NCBI RefSeq assembly: GCF_001598355.1
Contig: NZ_BCYU01000017.1
Coordinates: forward strand, 1 to 64,000
Reading direction: 5' to 3'
From: Sphingomonas asaccharolytica NBRC 15499
GTDB taxonomy: Bacteria; Pseudomonadota; Alphaproteobacteria; Sphingomonadales; Sphingomonadaceae
Length of the DNA stretch: 64,000 nt
A model generated the notes under the pieces. That model made no database searches. It worked only from the letters and a program-made list of their open reading frames with translations, and had not been told where the DNA came from. Made by a program: the position numbers and the translations under genes. Of the stretch, positions 17,045-23,602 are shown piece after piece; positions within the stretch are counted from its first letter, which is position 1, and every line of letters begins with the position of its first letter.

Positions 17045-17194
17045 CTACCGCGACCGCTGCGCGTCGTACTTGGTAGCGATCAGTGCGTTGTTCGAGACGC
17101 GCGCAAACCGATAAAACGGTGCCGCGAAAACGAGCACGACTGCTGCAATACCTAAGAACCGCCCGCGCTCGCGGACTCGATCATATCGAGACAT
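17045..17194 (-). CDS. Small single-span membrane protein upstream of the acyltransferase
   Basis: 49 residues. ATG 17194 is preceded by AGAGGA 5-8 bases upstream. A basic N-terminus (SRYDRVRERGR) is followed by one hydrophobic segment (FLGIAAVVLVFAAPFYRF) and a polar tail. It is the first gene of a minus-strand unit ending in the acyltransferase and is divergent from the lysis genes. It might assist the acyltransferase or act in superinfection exclusion; neither is shown by sequence. Confidence 0.5.
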   Translation of the reverse strand: MSRYDRVRERGRFLGIAAVVLVFAAPFYRFARVSNNALIATKYDAQRSR

Positions 17195-17256
17195 GATCAT
17201 CCTCTATCAAAAGCGATGCATTCGTCCACCCCTACCCACGAAAGACCAAGGCCCTA

Positions 17257-17523
17257 ATGACAATGTCGACCAAGTCCGCCCCAGTCTGGCTGGCCTGGCT
17301 CCCCGTGGTTACGACGCTTTTCTTGATCGCCGGCTTTCTGTTGAAGACCGGCGGCAAGATCAACGAGCTGGCGGATCACGAACGCCGGCTCACCGCGCTG
17401 GAGAATCGGCGCGATACGGACGCCGACAAGCTCGACAAGATCAATGAGCGCACCGCGCGGATCGAGGCGAAGCTCGAGGTGCTCGTCCCCTCTTCCGGCC
17501 AAACCAGGACAGGACAACCCTGA
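17257..17523 (+). CDS. Putative holin-cassette membrane protein with coiled coil
   Basis: 88 residues. One strong membrane segment (residues 10-30, WLAWLPVVTTLFLIAGFLL) is followed by a charged helix with coiled-coil periodicity (INELADHERRLTALENR). AAGG lies 5 bases before the ATG. It is the first gene of the lysis cassette and overlaps the next start (TGATG). The architecture suits an antiholin or a holin partner; no named family is recognised. Confidence 0.55.
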   Translation: MTMSTKSAPVWLAWLPVVTTLFLIAGFLLKTGGKINELADHERRLTALENRRDTDADKLDKINERTARIEAKLEVLVPSSGQTRTGQP

Positions 17524-17771
17524 TGTTCGACCCGGGCTCGATACTCATCCTCTTCGCCCTGGCGTTGATGCTGGTGTCGCCGATCCATGCGACGGTCACG
17601 CGGCCACGGGTGAGCGTCACTCTGATCGCGCCGGCGTTGCGTGATTCCTTCGTGCCGCCGGCGCCAGCGCCCGACCTTGCCGAGTTGGCCCGGTGCACCG
17701 ACAACGCGCTCGCCAGCGACCCGCTGATCCGCGCGACCGCGGCGATTGCCGAGACCTACGACCAAGCCTGA
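17523..17771 (+). CDS. Small lysis-cassette protein with N-terminal membrane segment
   Basis: 82 residues. The N-terminus (FDPGSILILFALALMLVSPI) is a signal sequence or membrane anchor, followed by a Pro-rich middle (PPAPAPDLAEL) and a short helix with one cysteine. It is translation-coupled to the gene before it. Possibly a holin or periplasmic accessory; I cannot name a family. Confidence 0.45.
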   Translation: MFDPGSILILFALALMLVSPIHATVTRPRVSVTLIAPALRDSFVPPAPAPDLAELARCTDNALASDPLIRATAAIAETYDQA

Positions 17772-17804
17772 CCCCGCGCGGGTCACCCAACACCGGAGGA
17801 AACC

Positions 17805-18083
17805 ATGACCCTGCTCCGCAGATGGTGGGCGCCTGTCCGCGCCCGCCTGATCGATGACGTGCGCCTGTGGTGGCGTTTCTGGAGCATGCGCCTGGCGGCG
17901 TTGGGGGCGATCGTCACCGCGTCGGCGCAGTGGTTTCCCGACGCGCTCTCGGCCGCGTGGAACGCCATGCCGTACGACATGCGGGCGTATCTTCCCGCAC
18001 CCCTGCTCCACTCGATCCCCGCGATCCTGTTCGTCGCCGTCATGGTGGCGCGAATGGTGGCGCAGAAGAAGAGCGACGCCTAA
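17805..18083 (+). CDS. Putative phage holin
   Basis: 92 residues. A basic, Trp-rich amphipathic start (TLLRRWWAPVRARL) precedes two hydrophobic segments, about residues 28-46 and 66-84 (LHSIPAILFVAVMVARMVA), and a lysine tail. Two membrane passes, small size and direct overlap with the endolysin start (TAATG) are the classic features of a holin, which would control access of the endolysin to the cell wall. AGGAGG upstream marks the start. Confidence 0.7.
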   Translation: MTLLRRWWAPVRARLIDDVRLWWRFWSMRLAALGAIVTASAQWFPDALSAAWNAMPYDMRAYLPAPLLHSIPAILFVAVMVARMVAQKKSDA

Positions 18084-18748
18084 TGACTGAAGGCGTCGAC
18101 AACTTCGCGGAAGGTTACGCGGCGGCGCGTGCCGGCTGGGCCAGCAAGGGCGCCATCGCCGCGGCCGTCGCGGTCATCCTTGCCGGCGTCTATGCCGTCG
18201 AGGGCGGCTATGTGAACGATGCTCGCGATCCGGGCGGCGCAACGAACTACGGCGTCACCGAACAAGTCGCTCGCGACTATGGGTATCGCGGCGACATGCG
18301 CCGGTTCCCGCAGCATTGCGATGGCCCCGCGGCCATTTGTGCCGATGCCGTCTATGTGCGGAGCTACATCGCCGCACCTGGTTATATGCCGCTGGTCGAG
18401 ATCGAACCCGCGGTTGCCGGCGAGTTGATCGACACCGCGGTCAATATGGGGCCGCGGCGACCCAATCGCTGGTATCGGCTGGCGATGAACGCGCTGGGTG
18501 GGGCGCGCCTGCCGGACAGCGCGGCGTCGTTGGGTCCTGTGGATGTCGCGGCATATCGGATGCTCCGGGCAAAGCTTGGCGTCATCCCCGCTTGCACCGC
18601 GACGCTCGACGCGCTCGATGTCCGGCAAGCGGCGGAATATCGCCGGCTTGCCGCCGACAATCCCAAGCTCCGGGCCTTCCTCAAGGGATGGATCCGAAAC
18701 AGGATCGGCAATGTCGATCGCCGATCTTGCGGCAAGGGAGACGGCTGA
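18083..18748 (+). CDS. GH108 endolysin with N-terminal SAR-like helix
   Basis: 221 residues. The GH108 (N-acetylmuramidase) motif EGGYVNDARDPGGATNYGVT contains the catalytic Glu40. Just before it lies a weakly hydrophobic, Ala/Gly-rich segment (AIAAAVAVILAGVYAV, residues 24-39), unusual because most GH108 enzymes have a polar helix there. The C-terminal half has the peptidoglycan-binding-3 type helices (LRAFLKGWIRNRIG). Such a helix suits signal-anchor-release export, in which the enzyme leaves the membrane on depolarisation. It overlaps both neighbours by one base. Confidence 0.85.
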   Translation: MTEGVDNFAEGYAAARAGWASKGAIAAAVAVILAGVYAVEGGYVNDARDPGGATNYGVTEQVARDYGYRGDMRRFPQHCDGPAAICADAVYVRSYIAAPGYMPLVEIEPAVAGELIDTAVNMGPRRPNRWYRLAMNALGGARLPDSAASLGPVDVAAYRMLRAKLGVIPACTATLDALDVRQAAEYRRLAADNPKLRAFLKGWIRNRIGNVDRRSCGKGDG

Positions 18749-19206
18749 TGGCCTTTCTGATCGCCATCGCGCTCGGCTGGAAATGGCCCGGCTGGGCCGC
18801 TCGCCTGTTCGGCTGGATCGTACCGGTCCTGGTCGCGATCGCAGCCGTCGGCGCCATGATCGGGCTGATCTATCGTCAGGGCGAAACCGCCGGCCGGACC
18901 AGAACCGAGGCGCGGGCCGATAAGGCACGCGCCAAGACCGTCGCCGTCGCGCGCGCCGACGAACGCCAGGCACAGGCGACCGTCGATGCCATCGGCAAGC
19001 GTGTCGCGACCGAAGACGACCAGACATCCATTCTCGTCCGAACCAAGATCAGGGAGATGCACGATGCGCTCGATGCGACGCCGGGCACGGTTAATGGCGA
19101 CCCTCGTTCCGCTGTTCCTGTCGACGCTGGCAGCGTGCGGGACCACCTCAACGCTCTCATCGTCGATGCGGATCGATCGGCCGATGCTGCCGATGCCGAG
19201 CGCTGA
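18748..19206 (+). CDS. Inner-membrane spanin (Rz-like)
   Basis: 152 residues. One membrane segment in the N-terminal third (WIVPVLVAIAAVGAMIGLIY) is followed by a long charged helix rich in Ala, Arg, Asp and Glu, the usual form of an i-spanin. The 3' part contains the start of a lipoprotein gene in another frame. In lambda, Rz and Rz1 have the same nested arrangement and fuse inner and outer membranes at lysis. Confidence 0.75.
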   Translation: MAFLIAIALGWKWPGWAARLFGWIVPVLVAIAAVGAMIGLIYRQGETAGRTRTEARADKARAKTVAVARADERQAQATVDAIGKRVATEDDQTSILVRTKIREMHDALDATPGTVNGDPRSAVPVDAGSVRDHLNALIVDADRSADAADAER

Positions 19207-19447
19207 GACGACCAGGACCGAGCGCCTGCCTACCCTGACCGGGAAGAAATCGGGCGAGCTGATGCTGATCGACAAGGGCGAATATGGCGAGCAGCTCGAC
19301 TTGCTGGCCGAAGCGATTGGCGCGGTGGCACGCCTCAACAACCGGCAAGGCGCGCGCAACGCCTATGACCGGTGCGTCAAAGCGATCTTCGAAACGGGGA
19401 AGGTGCCGGCGACCTGCCCGACCGATCCTGGGTCCGGATCGCCGTAA
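19064..19447 (+). CDS. Outer-membrane spanin lipoprotein (Rz1-like), nested start
   Basis: 127 residues, beginning inside the i-spanin gene in another frame (143-base overlap). ATG 19064 is chosen because AGGGAG lies 7 bases upstream and it gives a lipoprotein signal: basic start (RSMRRRARLM), hydrophobic core and lipobox LAAC. The mature part is longer than lambda Rz1 and ends Pro/Ser/Gly-rich. It is followed by the terminator that closes the prophage late operon. Confidence 0.75.
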   Translation: MRSMRRRARLMATLVPLFLSTLAACGTTSTLSSSMRIDRPMLPMPSAETTRTERLPTLTGKKSGELMLIDKGEYGEQLDLLAEAIGAVARLNNRQGARNAYDRCVKAIFETGKVPATCPTDPGSGSP

Positions 19448-19473
19448 CGTCGCTGAATGATGCAGCTAAGCCG

Positions 19474-19507
19474 AGCCGCCTTCCCTTCGGGGAAGGCGGC
19501 TTTTTTT
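19474..19507 (+). terminator. Strong terminator closing the prophage late operon
   Basis: A perfect 12-bp stem (AGCCGCCTTCCC at 19474-19485 with GGGAAGGCGGCT at 19490-19501) around a TTCG tetraloop, followed by a run of T. It separates the prophage lysis genes from azoR, which converges from the other side, and can serve both. Confidence 0.92.
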
Positions 19508-19526
19508 GTGTCCGCGGGAGCGGCGC

Positions 19527-20081
19527 TTATGCAGCGATCGCGGTCGCTTCGATCTTCGCATCCTCGAGGGCCTTGGCCCGCGCATCAGGCCCCATCGCGA
19601 TCCCCTCCGCGCGAATAAAGGCGATGTCGGTCACGCCCAGGAACTCGAAGAAGCCGCGGAGATAAGTCTCCTGATGGTCGAGCCAGGTCCGTCCGGTGTC
19701 GGACCCGTAAAAGCCGCCACGCGCCGAGGCGATGATCAGCTTGCGTCCGCCGGCCAGTCCTTCCGCGCCCTTCTCGGAATAGCGGAATGTCGTGCCGGCG
19801 ATCGCCAGGCGGTCCATCCAGGCTTTCAGGTTGGAGGGAATGCTGAAATTATACATCGGCGCGCCGATCACGACGATGTCGGCGGCAAGGAACTCGTCGG
19901 CGAGCGACGTGTCGCCGAGATCGCCCAAGGTCACATGTCCAAGCGGATCCAAAGCTAGGTCGCGACGCCGGATTTCGGCATCGGGATGAAGCGCGCTCAA
20001 CCTGGCGATCGCCGCCTCTCCGATCGAGCGGGTGACGCTGTTTTCCGCGGTGATGCTGCTGTCGACATGAAGGATGATCAT
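19527..20081 (-). CDS. azoR: FMN-dependent NADH-azoreductase
   Basis: 184 residues. A flavodoxin-like fold protein starting IILHVDSSITAENSVTR, with the FMN-binding stretch APMYNFSIPSNLKAWMDR and SARGGFY that mark the AzoR family. The enzyme uses NADH to reduce azo dyes and quinones in the cytoplasm and protects against thiol and quinone stress. It is divergent from an HxlR regulator, the usual regulator of azoreductase and quinone reductase genes, with a 136-base region between them. Confidence 0.92.
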   Translation of the reverse strand: MIILHVDSSITAENSVTRSIGEAAIARLSALHPDAEIRRRDLALDPLGHVTLGDLGDTSLADEFLAADIVVIGAPMYNFSIPSNLKAWMDRLAIAGTTFRYSEKGAEGLAGGRKLIIASARGGFYGSDTGRTWLDHQETYLRGFFEFLGVTDIAFIRAEGIAMGPDARAKALEDAKIEATAIAA

Positions 20082-20102
20082 GGTGCCTCGCTGGTATTGA
20101 TT

Positions 20103-20127
20103 AGTTACTGAGGCACGCTAGATAACT
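20103..20127. promoter_or_regulatory. Candidate HxlR operator between azoR and its regulator
   Basis: AGTTA (20103-20107) and TAACT (20123-20127) form an inverted repeat with 15 bases between, inside the divergent intergenic region. HxlR proteins bind imperfect palindromes near their own and their target promoters. The arms are short, so this is tentative. Confidence 0.3.
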
Positions 20128-20217
20128 GCGGTCATCCAGGTCGCAAGAAGGCACATTTTTGGCAACGAGGATCATCTTTGTGCCCCGGTATCAACGATGT
20201 TACCGAAGGAGCAGGCA

Positions 20218-20604
20218 GTGAATCCTCATAGTCCGCAATGCCGCGGGGTGACCGGCGTGCTCCAGCGTGTCGGCGACAAATGGAGCATGCTGACGATCAA
20301 TGCCCTGGCCGACGGGCCGAAGCGGTTCAGCGAGTTGCGGCGCTCGATCGAGGGCATCTCGCAACGGATGTTGACGCTCACCTTGCGCGGGCTGGAGCGA
20401 GACGGCCTGGTGACGCGGACGGTGACCCCCAGCATTCCGCCCCGGGTGGATTACGAGCTGACCGAACTCGGCCAATCGCTGCAGCAGCCGGTCGGCGAAC
20501 TTGCGCGCTGGGCGGTCGATCATCTGACGGTGATCCAGGCCGCGCAACAGCGTTTCGATGTGGCGGCGGACGCGCGCGAGGACGGCAAGCTCAATTGGGA
20601 TTGA
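20218..20604 (+). CDS. HxlR family transcriptional regulator
   Basis: 128 residues. GTG 20218 is chosen because AAGGAG lies 6 bases upstream; an in-frame ATG at 20197 has none. The winged helix shows family hallmarks: a single N-terminal cysteine (HSPQCRGVTG), DKWSMLTINALADGPKRFSE and ISQRMLTLTLRGLERDGLV. HxlR/YodB-type proteins sense quinones, diamide or aldehydes through this cysteine and repress divergent detoxification genes. The target here is most likely azoR. Confidence 0.9.
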   Translation: MNPHSPQCRGVTGVLQRVGDKWSMLTINALADGPKRFSELRRSIEGISQRMLTLTLRGLERDGLVTRTVTPSIPPRVDYELTELGQSLQQPVGELARWAVDHLTVIQAAQQRFDVAADAREDGKLNWD

Positions 20605-20737
20605 GGTCGCGCGGCATCACGATCGCCTCGCTCACCTTGCCGTCGCGACGATAGCTGATCGGCAGGGACCGGTCACGAGCAGGAACACGGACGATCGCCT
20701 TTCTGTCCGGCCACGGGCTGGTATAGGATCGGCAATC

Positions 20738-21460
20738 ATGGGTCCTGAACCGAATTCGCCTGCCTGTTCGTGTTGCGCGCCCCGCGCCGCGCCGCCGGGC
20801 CGGATGCGCCACCGGGGAGGCGAAACGCTCCACCGTCATCTTCATGAACAACCCTTTGCCGCGATCGTGCTGGCCGGCGGCTATGTCGAGGCGGGCGATA
20901 CCGGACGGCATTGCGTTTCGGCCGGCGATGTCCTCGTCCATGGCGCCTTCGAACGCCACCTCGACCGGTTCGACCCGCGCGGCGCCGAAGTGCTGGTACT
21001 GCCGTTGAAAGGCCGCTGGCGTGGTCCGGTGCGCGGCCGCGTCGCCGACCCTGACGCGATCGCGCGGCTCGCGGAAAGCGACCTAATCGCGGCACAAGAG
21101 TTGCTCGATCGCGATATCGTCGTGAGGGCGTCCAGCGGCATCGACTGGCCCGATCTGCTCGCTGCGGATTTGCTCGCCGCGCCCGACCTGCCGCTCGCGA
21201 AATGGGCTAAGCAGCGCGGGCTCCATCCCGCCAGCCTGTCGCGCGGGTTCCGCCAGCAATTCGAGGTCACGCCTGCCCAGTTTCGCCTGATCGCGCGCAC
21301 GCGGCGAGGGATCGACCGCGTAATCGAGACGGGGACCACCCTGGCGACCATCGCGGTGGCGGAAGGGTTCGCAGACCAGGCGCATATGACGCGGTCGATC
21401 ATGCGCCAGACGGGGCGATCTCCTCGCGCTCTGCGTAGCGAGCTGGGATTCAGCGGCTAA
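20738..21460 (+). CDS. AraC family transcriptional regulator
   Basis: 240 residues, starting at ATG 20738. The N-terminal half looks like a cupin sensor (HRHLHEQPFAAIVLAGGYVE, then DVLVHGAFERHLDRF). The C-terminal half is an AraC-type double helix-turn-helix (LPLAKWAKQRGLHPASLSRG and ATIAVAEGFADQAHMTRSIM). The ligand is unknown. The next gene, the SET-domain protein, starts 182 bases on in the same direction. The N-terminal HxH pattern suggests metal or small-molecule sensing. Confidence 0.85.
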   Translation: MGPEPNSPACSCCAPRAAPPGRMRHRGGETLHRHLHEQPFAAIVLAGGYVEAGDTGRHCVSAGDVLVHGAFERHLDRFDPRGAEVLVLPLKGRWRGPVRGRVADPDAIARLAESDLIAAQELLDRDIVVRASSGIDWPDLLAADLLAAPDLPLAKWAKQRGLHPASLSRGFRQQFEVTPAQFRLIARTRRGIDRVIETGTTLATIAVAEGFADQAHMTRSIMRQTGRSPRALRSELGFSG

Positions 21461-21642
21461 ACCGCCAGCTACATTTCCGCCTAGGCTGCGTTCGATCGGC
21501 CACCTTTATGCTTCCGAAAAAAATGGAATCGAACCTCAACCACTTAGCGACTCGCGCTGAATCCTAGGCTTTCGAATAGACGGATTCCTGGCAACATGGT
21601 AAATATCGCGTTGCGCATGGTGGACGAGCCGAGTGGGGGTGA

Positions 21643-22779
21643 ATGGTCCAGGTCTTGTTCCTGTTGGCATTGGCCGCGAGTTTCGCGGGCTATGCAGCAT
21701 ATCTGACGGGCCTGAAACGGAATCTGGTTGAGCCCAACCGCGCGTCCTGGCTGATCTGGTCGGCGGCGACGGCGGTCGAGGCATCGACCTATGCCGCGGT
21801 GAACCCTGATGGGCTCCAGCGTTGGGTGTTCCTGTTCGCGACCGTCGCCTGCGTCGCGATCACGGTCGCTTTGTGGCGCAGGTCGGCCTGGACTCTGCCG
21901 ACACGCACCGAAACATTCTGCATCGCGGCCAGCCTTGGCGCCTTGGCAATCTGGGCGATGTTCCGCGACGCTTTCTGGGCGCACATGCTGGTAGTCGCCG
22001 CCGTGCCGGTCAGTTTCTGGCCGACCTGGGCCAGCGTTGCCGCCGATCGCGGTCGCGAGCGCTCGCCTGCCTGGGGGCTCTGGACGCTGGGCGACCTCGC
22101 CACGTTGATGGTCGCCGCGCGCACGCCGGGGAGTCCGGTCGGCGAATATGCCTATATCCTGGTCGAACTGGCCTGCCATGCGAGCATCTGGTTCATGGTC
22201 GGGTTGGCGACTATCAATCCATTGCGCTCGCTGGGCTTCCGCAATGGGCGCTTCTACGTCCTCGATGCGATCCGCACCCCCACTAACCTGTTCGCGGTGA
22301 GCGAGAACCATCTCGGCAAGGCAGTATTCGCGGCGGCGGCGTTCGCGGAGGGCGAGCGGCTGATGTCGTTCACCGGGCGCCGCTTCCGCGCCGACCGCAT
22401 TCCCAGCCTGATGCGCGGACAATCGGACCGGTATGTCCAGGTCACGCCCGACCATTATATGGGGCCCTCGGGGCGGATCGACGATCTGGTCAACCATAGT
22501 TGCGCACCCAATGCCGGGCTGCGCTTCACCGATCAGGGCGTATTCCTGGTCGCGATCCGGGATATCGCGCCGGGCGAGGAGATTTGCTGGGATTATTCGA
22601 CCACGCTGGCGGAATCGAACTGGCACATGATCTGCCAGTGCAGGACGCCCGACTGTCGTCGCGTGATCGGCAATTTCTCGACACTCACTCCAGAGCGGCA
22701 AGAATGGTTCCGATCGCGCAATCTGGTCGCGCCCTATCTCCGACGCAAGGATGAGGTCGGCCGCGACCGCGCCGCCTAG
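21643..22779 (+). CDS. Membrane protein fused to a SET-domain lysine methyltransferase
   Basis: 378 residues. Residues 1-200 contain about six or seven membrane helices (VQVLFLLALAASFAGYAAYL first; a PNRASWLIWSA loop resembles PQ-loop/SWEET-type proteins). From about residue 215 it is a SET domain: DDLVNHSCAPN (Asn284-His285, Cys287), GEEICWDYS with catalytic-type Tyr318, then a post-SET CxCx4C cluster at Cys331, Cys333 and Cys338 which with Cys287 could bind zinc as in Dim-5/G9a enzymes. SET enzymes transfer methyl from S-adenosylmethionine to protein lysines. The substrate is unknown. GGGGGTGA precedes the ATG. Confidence 0.85.
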   Translation: MVQVLFLLALAASFAGYAAYLTGLKRNLVEPNRASWLIWSAATAVEASTYAAVNPDGLQRWVFLFATVACVAITVALWRRSAWTLPTRTETFCIAASLGALAIWAMFRDAFWAHMLVVAAVPVSFWPTWASVAADRGRERSPAWGLWTLGDLATLMVAARTPGSPVGEYAYILVELACHASIWFMVGLATINPLRSLGFRNGRFYVLDAIRTPTNLFAVSENHLGKAVFAAAAFAEGERLMSFTGRRFRADRIPSLMRGQSDRYVQVTPDHYMGPSGRIDDLVNHSCAPNAGLRFTDQGVFLVAIRDIAPGEEICWDYSTTLAESNWHMICQCRTPDCRRVIGNFSTLTPERQEWFRSRNLVAPYLRRKDEVGRDRAA

Positions 22780-22857
22780 ACGTCCTCTTGCAGCGCGTCA
22801 GGTTCTCCCCACATTCGTCGCCGTTGGTCGCGGGCTCGAAGGAGGGCCGCAACATCC

Positions 22858-23529
22858 ATGAACAGCGTATCGGTCCGCCCTGCCCTGATCGCCAAAGCAC
22901 CTATCCGCGCCTGGCGCATCGTCGGCGGCGCTTTCCTGCACTTTGCCGTGCCCGCCTATGTCGTAACAGTCGCGGTGGCGACCTTGTTCACGGCGCCGAC
23001 GGGCGCGCCTCTCGGCGACCTCGCCCATCTGGCGCTAGGGTATAGTGGCTGGTTCCTGGCGGGCTACGCAGCGCTGGCCCTGGCCGCCACCCTTGCCGCT
23101 GCCGCGATAGAGCCGCTGGTCGGTGTTCGTCGCGGTCGCCGCAATGCGATCGATCCCAACTGCGCCGCGATCGACTCGCGGCGGCGTGTCACGCGCGCGC
23201 TGGCCGATGCGCGATCGCTGCCGGGCGCCGATCTTCGCCGACTCGCCGACGCCCTCGCCTCGCCAAGATGGGACCATGACGACGAGCGGTATCAGGCGCT
23301 GTCGCAAGACCTCGAGCAAGTCGTTCACGCAATGACGACAGCGAACAGGACCGCTTCGGACGAGTCCCGACCCGACATCGTCGCGCTCGCGACCCGCTCG
23401 TTACAACGGATCGACGACACACTGGGCGGCCTGGCCGCCGAGCGCAGTCGTCTCGACCATGGCGACGCGCGCACGGTAGCTCGCTACGTCGAAAATCGGT
23501 ACGGACCTTCCGATTTCGCTGGCAGCTAG
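22858..23529 (+). CDS. Membrane protein with coiled-coil tail, next to SPFH gene
   Basis: 223 residues, with AAGGAGGG upstream of ATG 22858. Two membrane helices are visible (about residues 22-46 FLHFAVPAYVVTVAVATLF and 62-86 GWFLAGYAALALAATLAAAA). They are followed by a cytoplasmic helical region rich in Arg, Asp and Leu with coiled-coil character (LSQDLEQVVHAM; ATRSLQRIDDTLGGLAAERS). It directly precedes the SPFH gene in the same direction and may be its membrane partner. No family is recognised. A hairpin separates the two. Confidence 0.6.
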   Translation: MNSVSVRPALIAKAPIRAWRIVGGAFLHFAVPAYVVTVAVATLFTAPTGAPLGDLAHLALGYSGWFLAGYAALALAATLAAAAIEPLVGVRRGRRNAIDPNCAAIDSRRRVTRALADARSLPGADLRRLADALASPRWDHDDERYQALSQDLEQVVHAMTTANRTASDESRPDIVALATRSLQRIDDTLGGLAAERSRLDHGDARTVARYVENRYGPSDFAGS

Positions 23530-23554
23530 ACTTGGGGAACATTAAATAGAGGGG

Positions 23555-23578
23555 GAGCGCGATCGTGCGCTCTTCTTT
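23555..23578 (+). terminator. Hairpin between the membrane protein and the SPFH gene
   Basis: GAGCGC (23555-23560) pairs with GCGCTC (23567-23572) around a 6-base loop, followed by TTCTTT. It could partly terminate the first transcript or be a 5' leader structure of the SPFH mRNA, whose ATG is only 24 bases further on. Confidence 0.4.
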
Positions 23579-23602
23579 AGGTCCCAAGGACACCCACCAC
23601 AG

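Noticed and set aside
1..19507. The tail genes as a domesticated gene transfer agent
   Set aside because: DUF2460, DUF2163, NlpC and tail-tip genes are in GTA order, but the cluster also has a complete lysis cassette, receptor-binding fibres, cargo genes and a shorter tip protein, which fit an ordinary temperate phage better.
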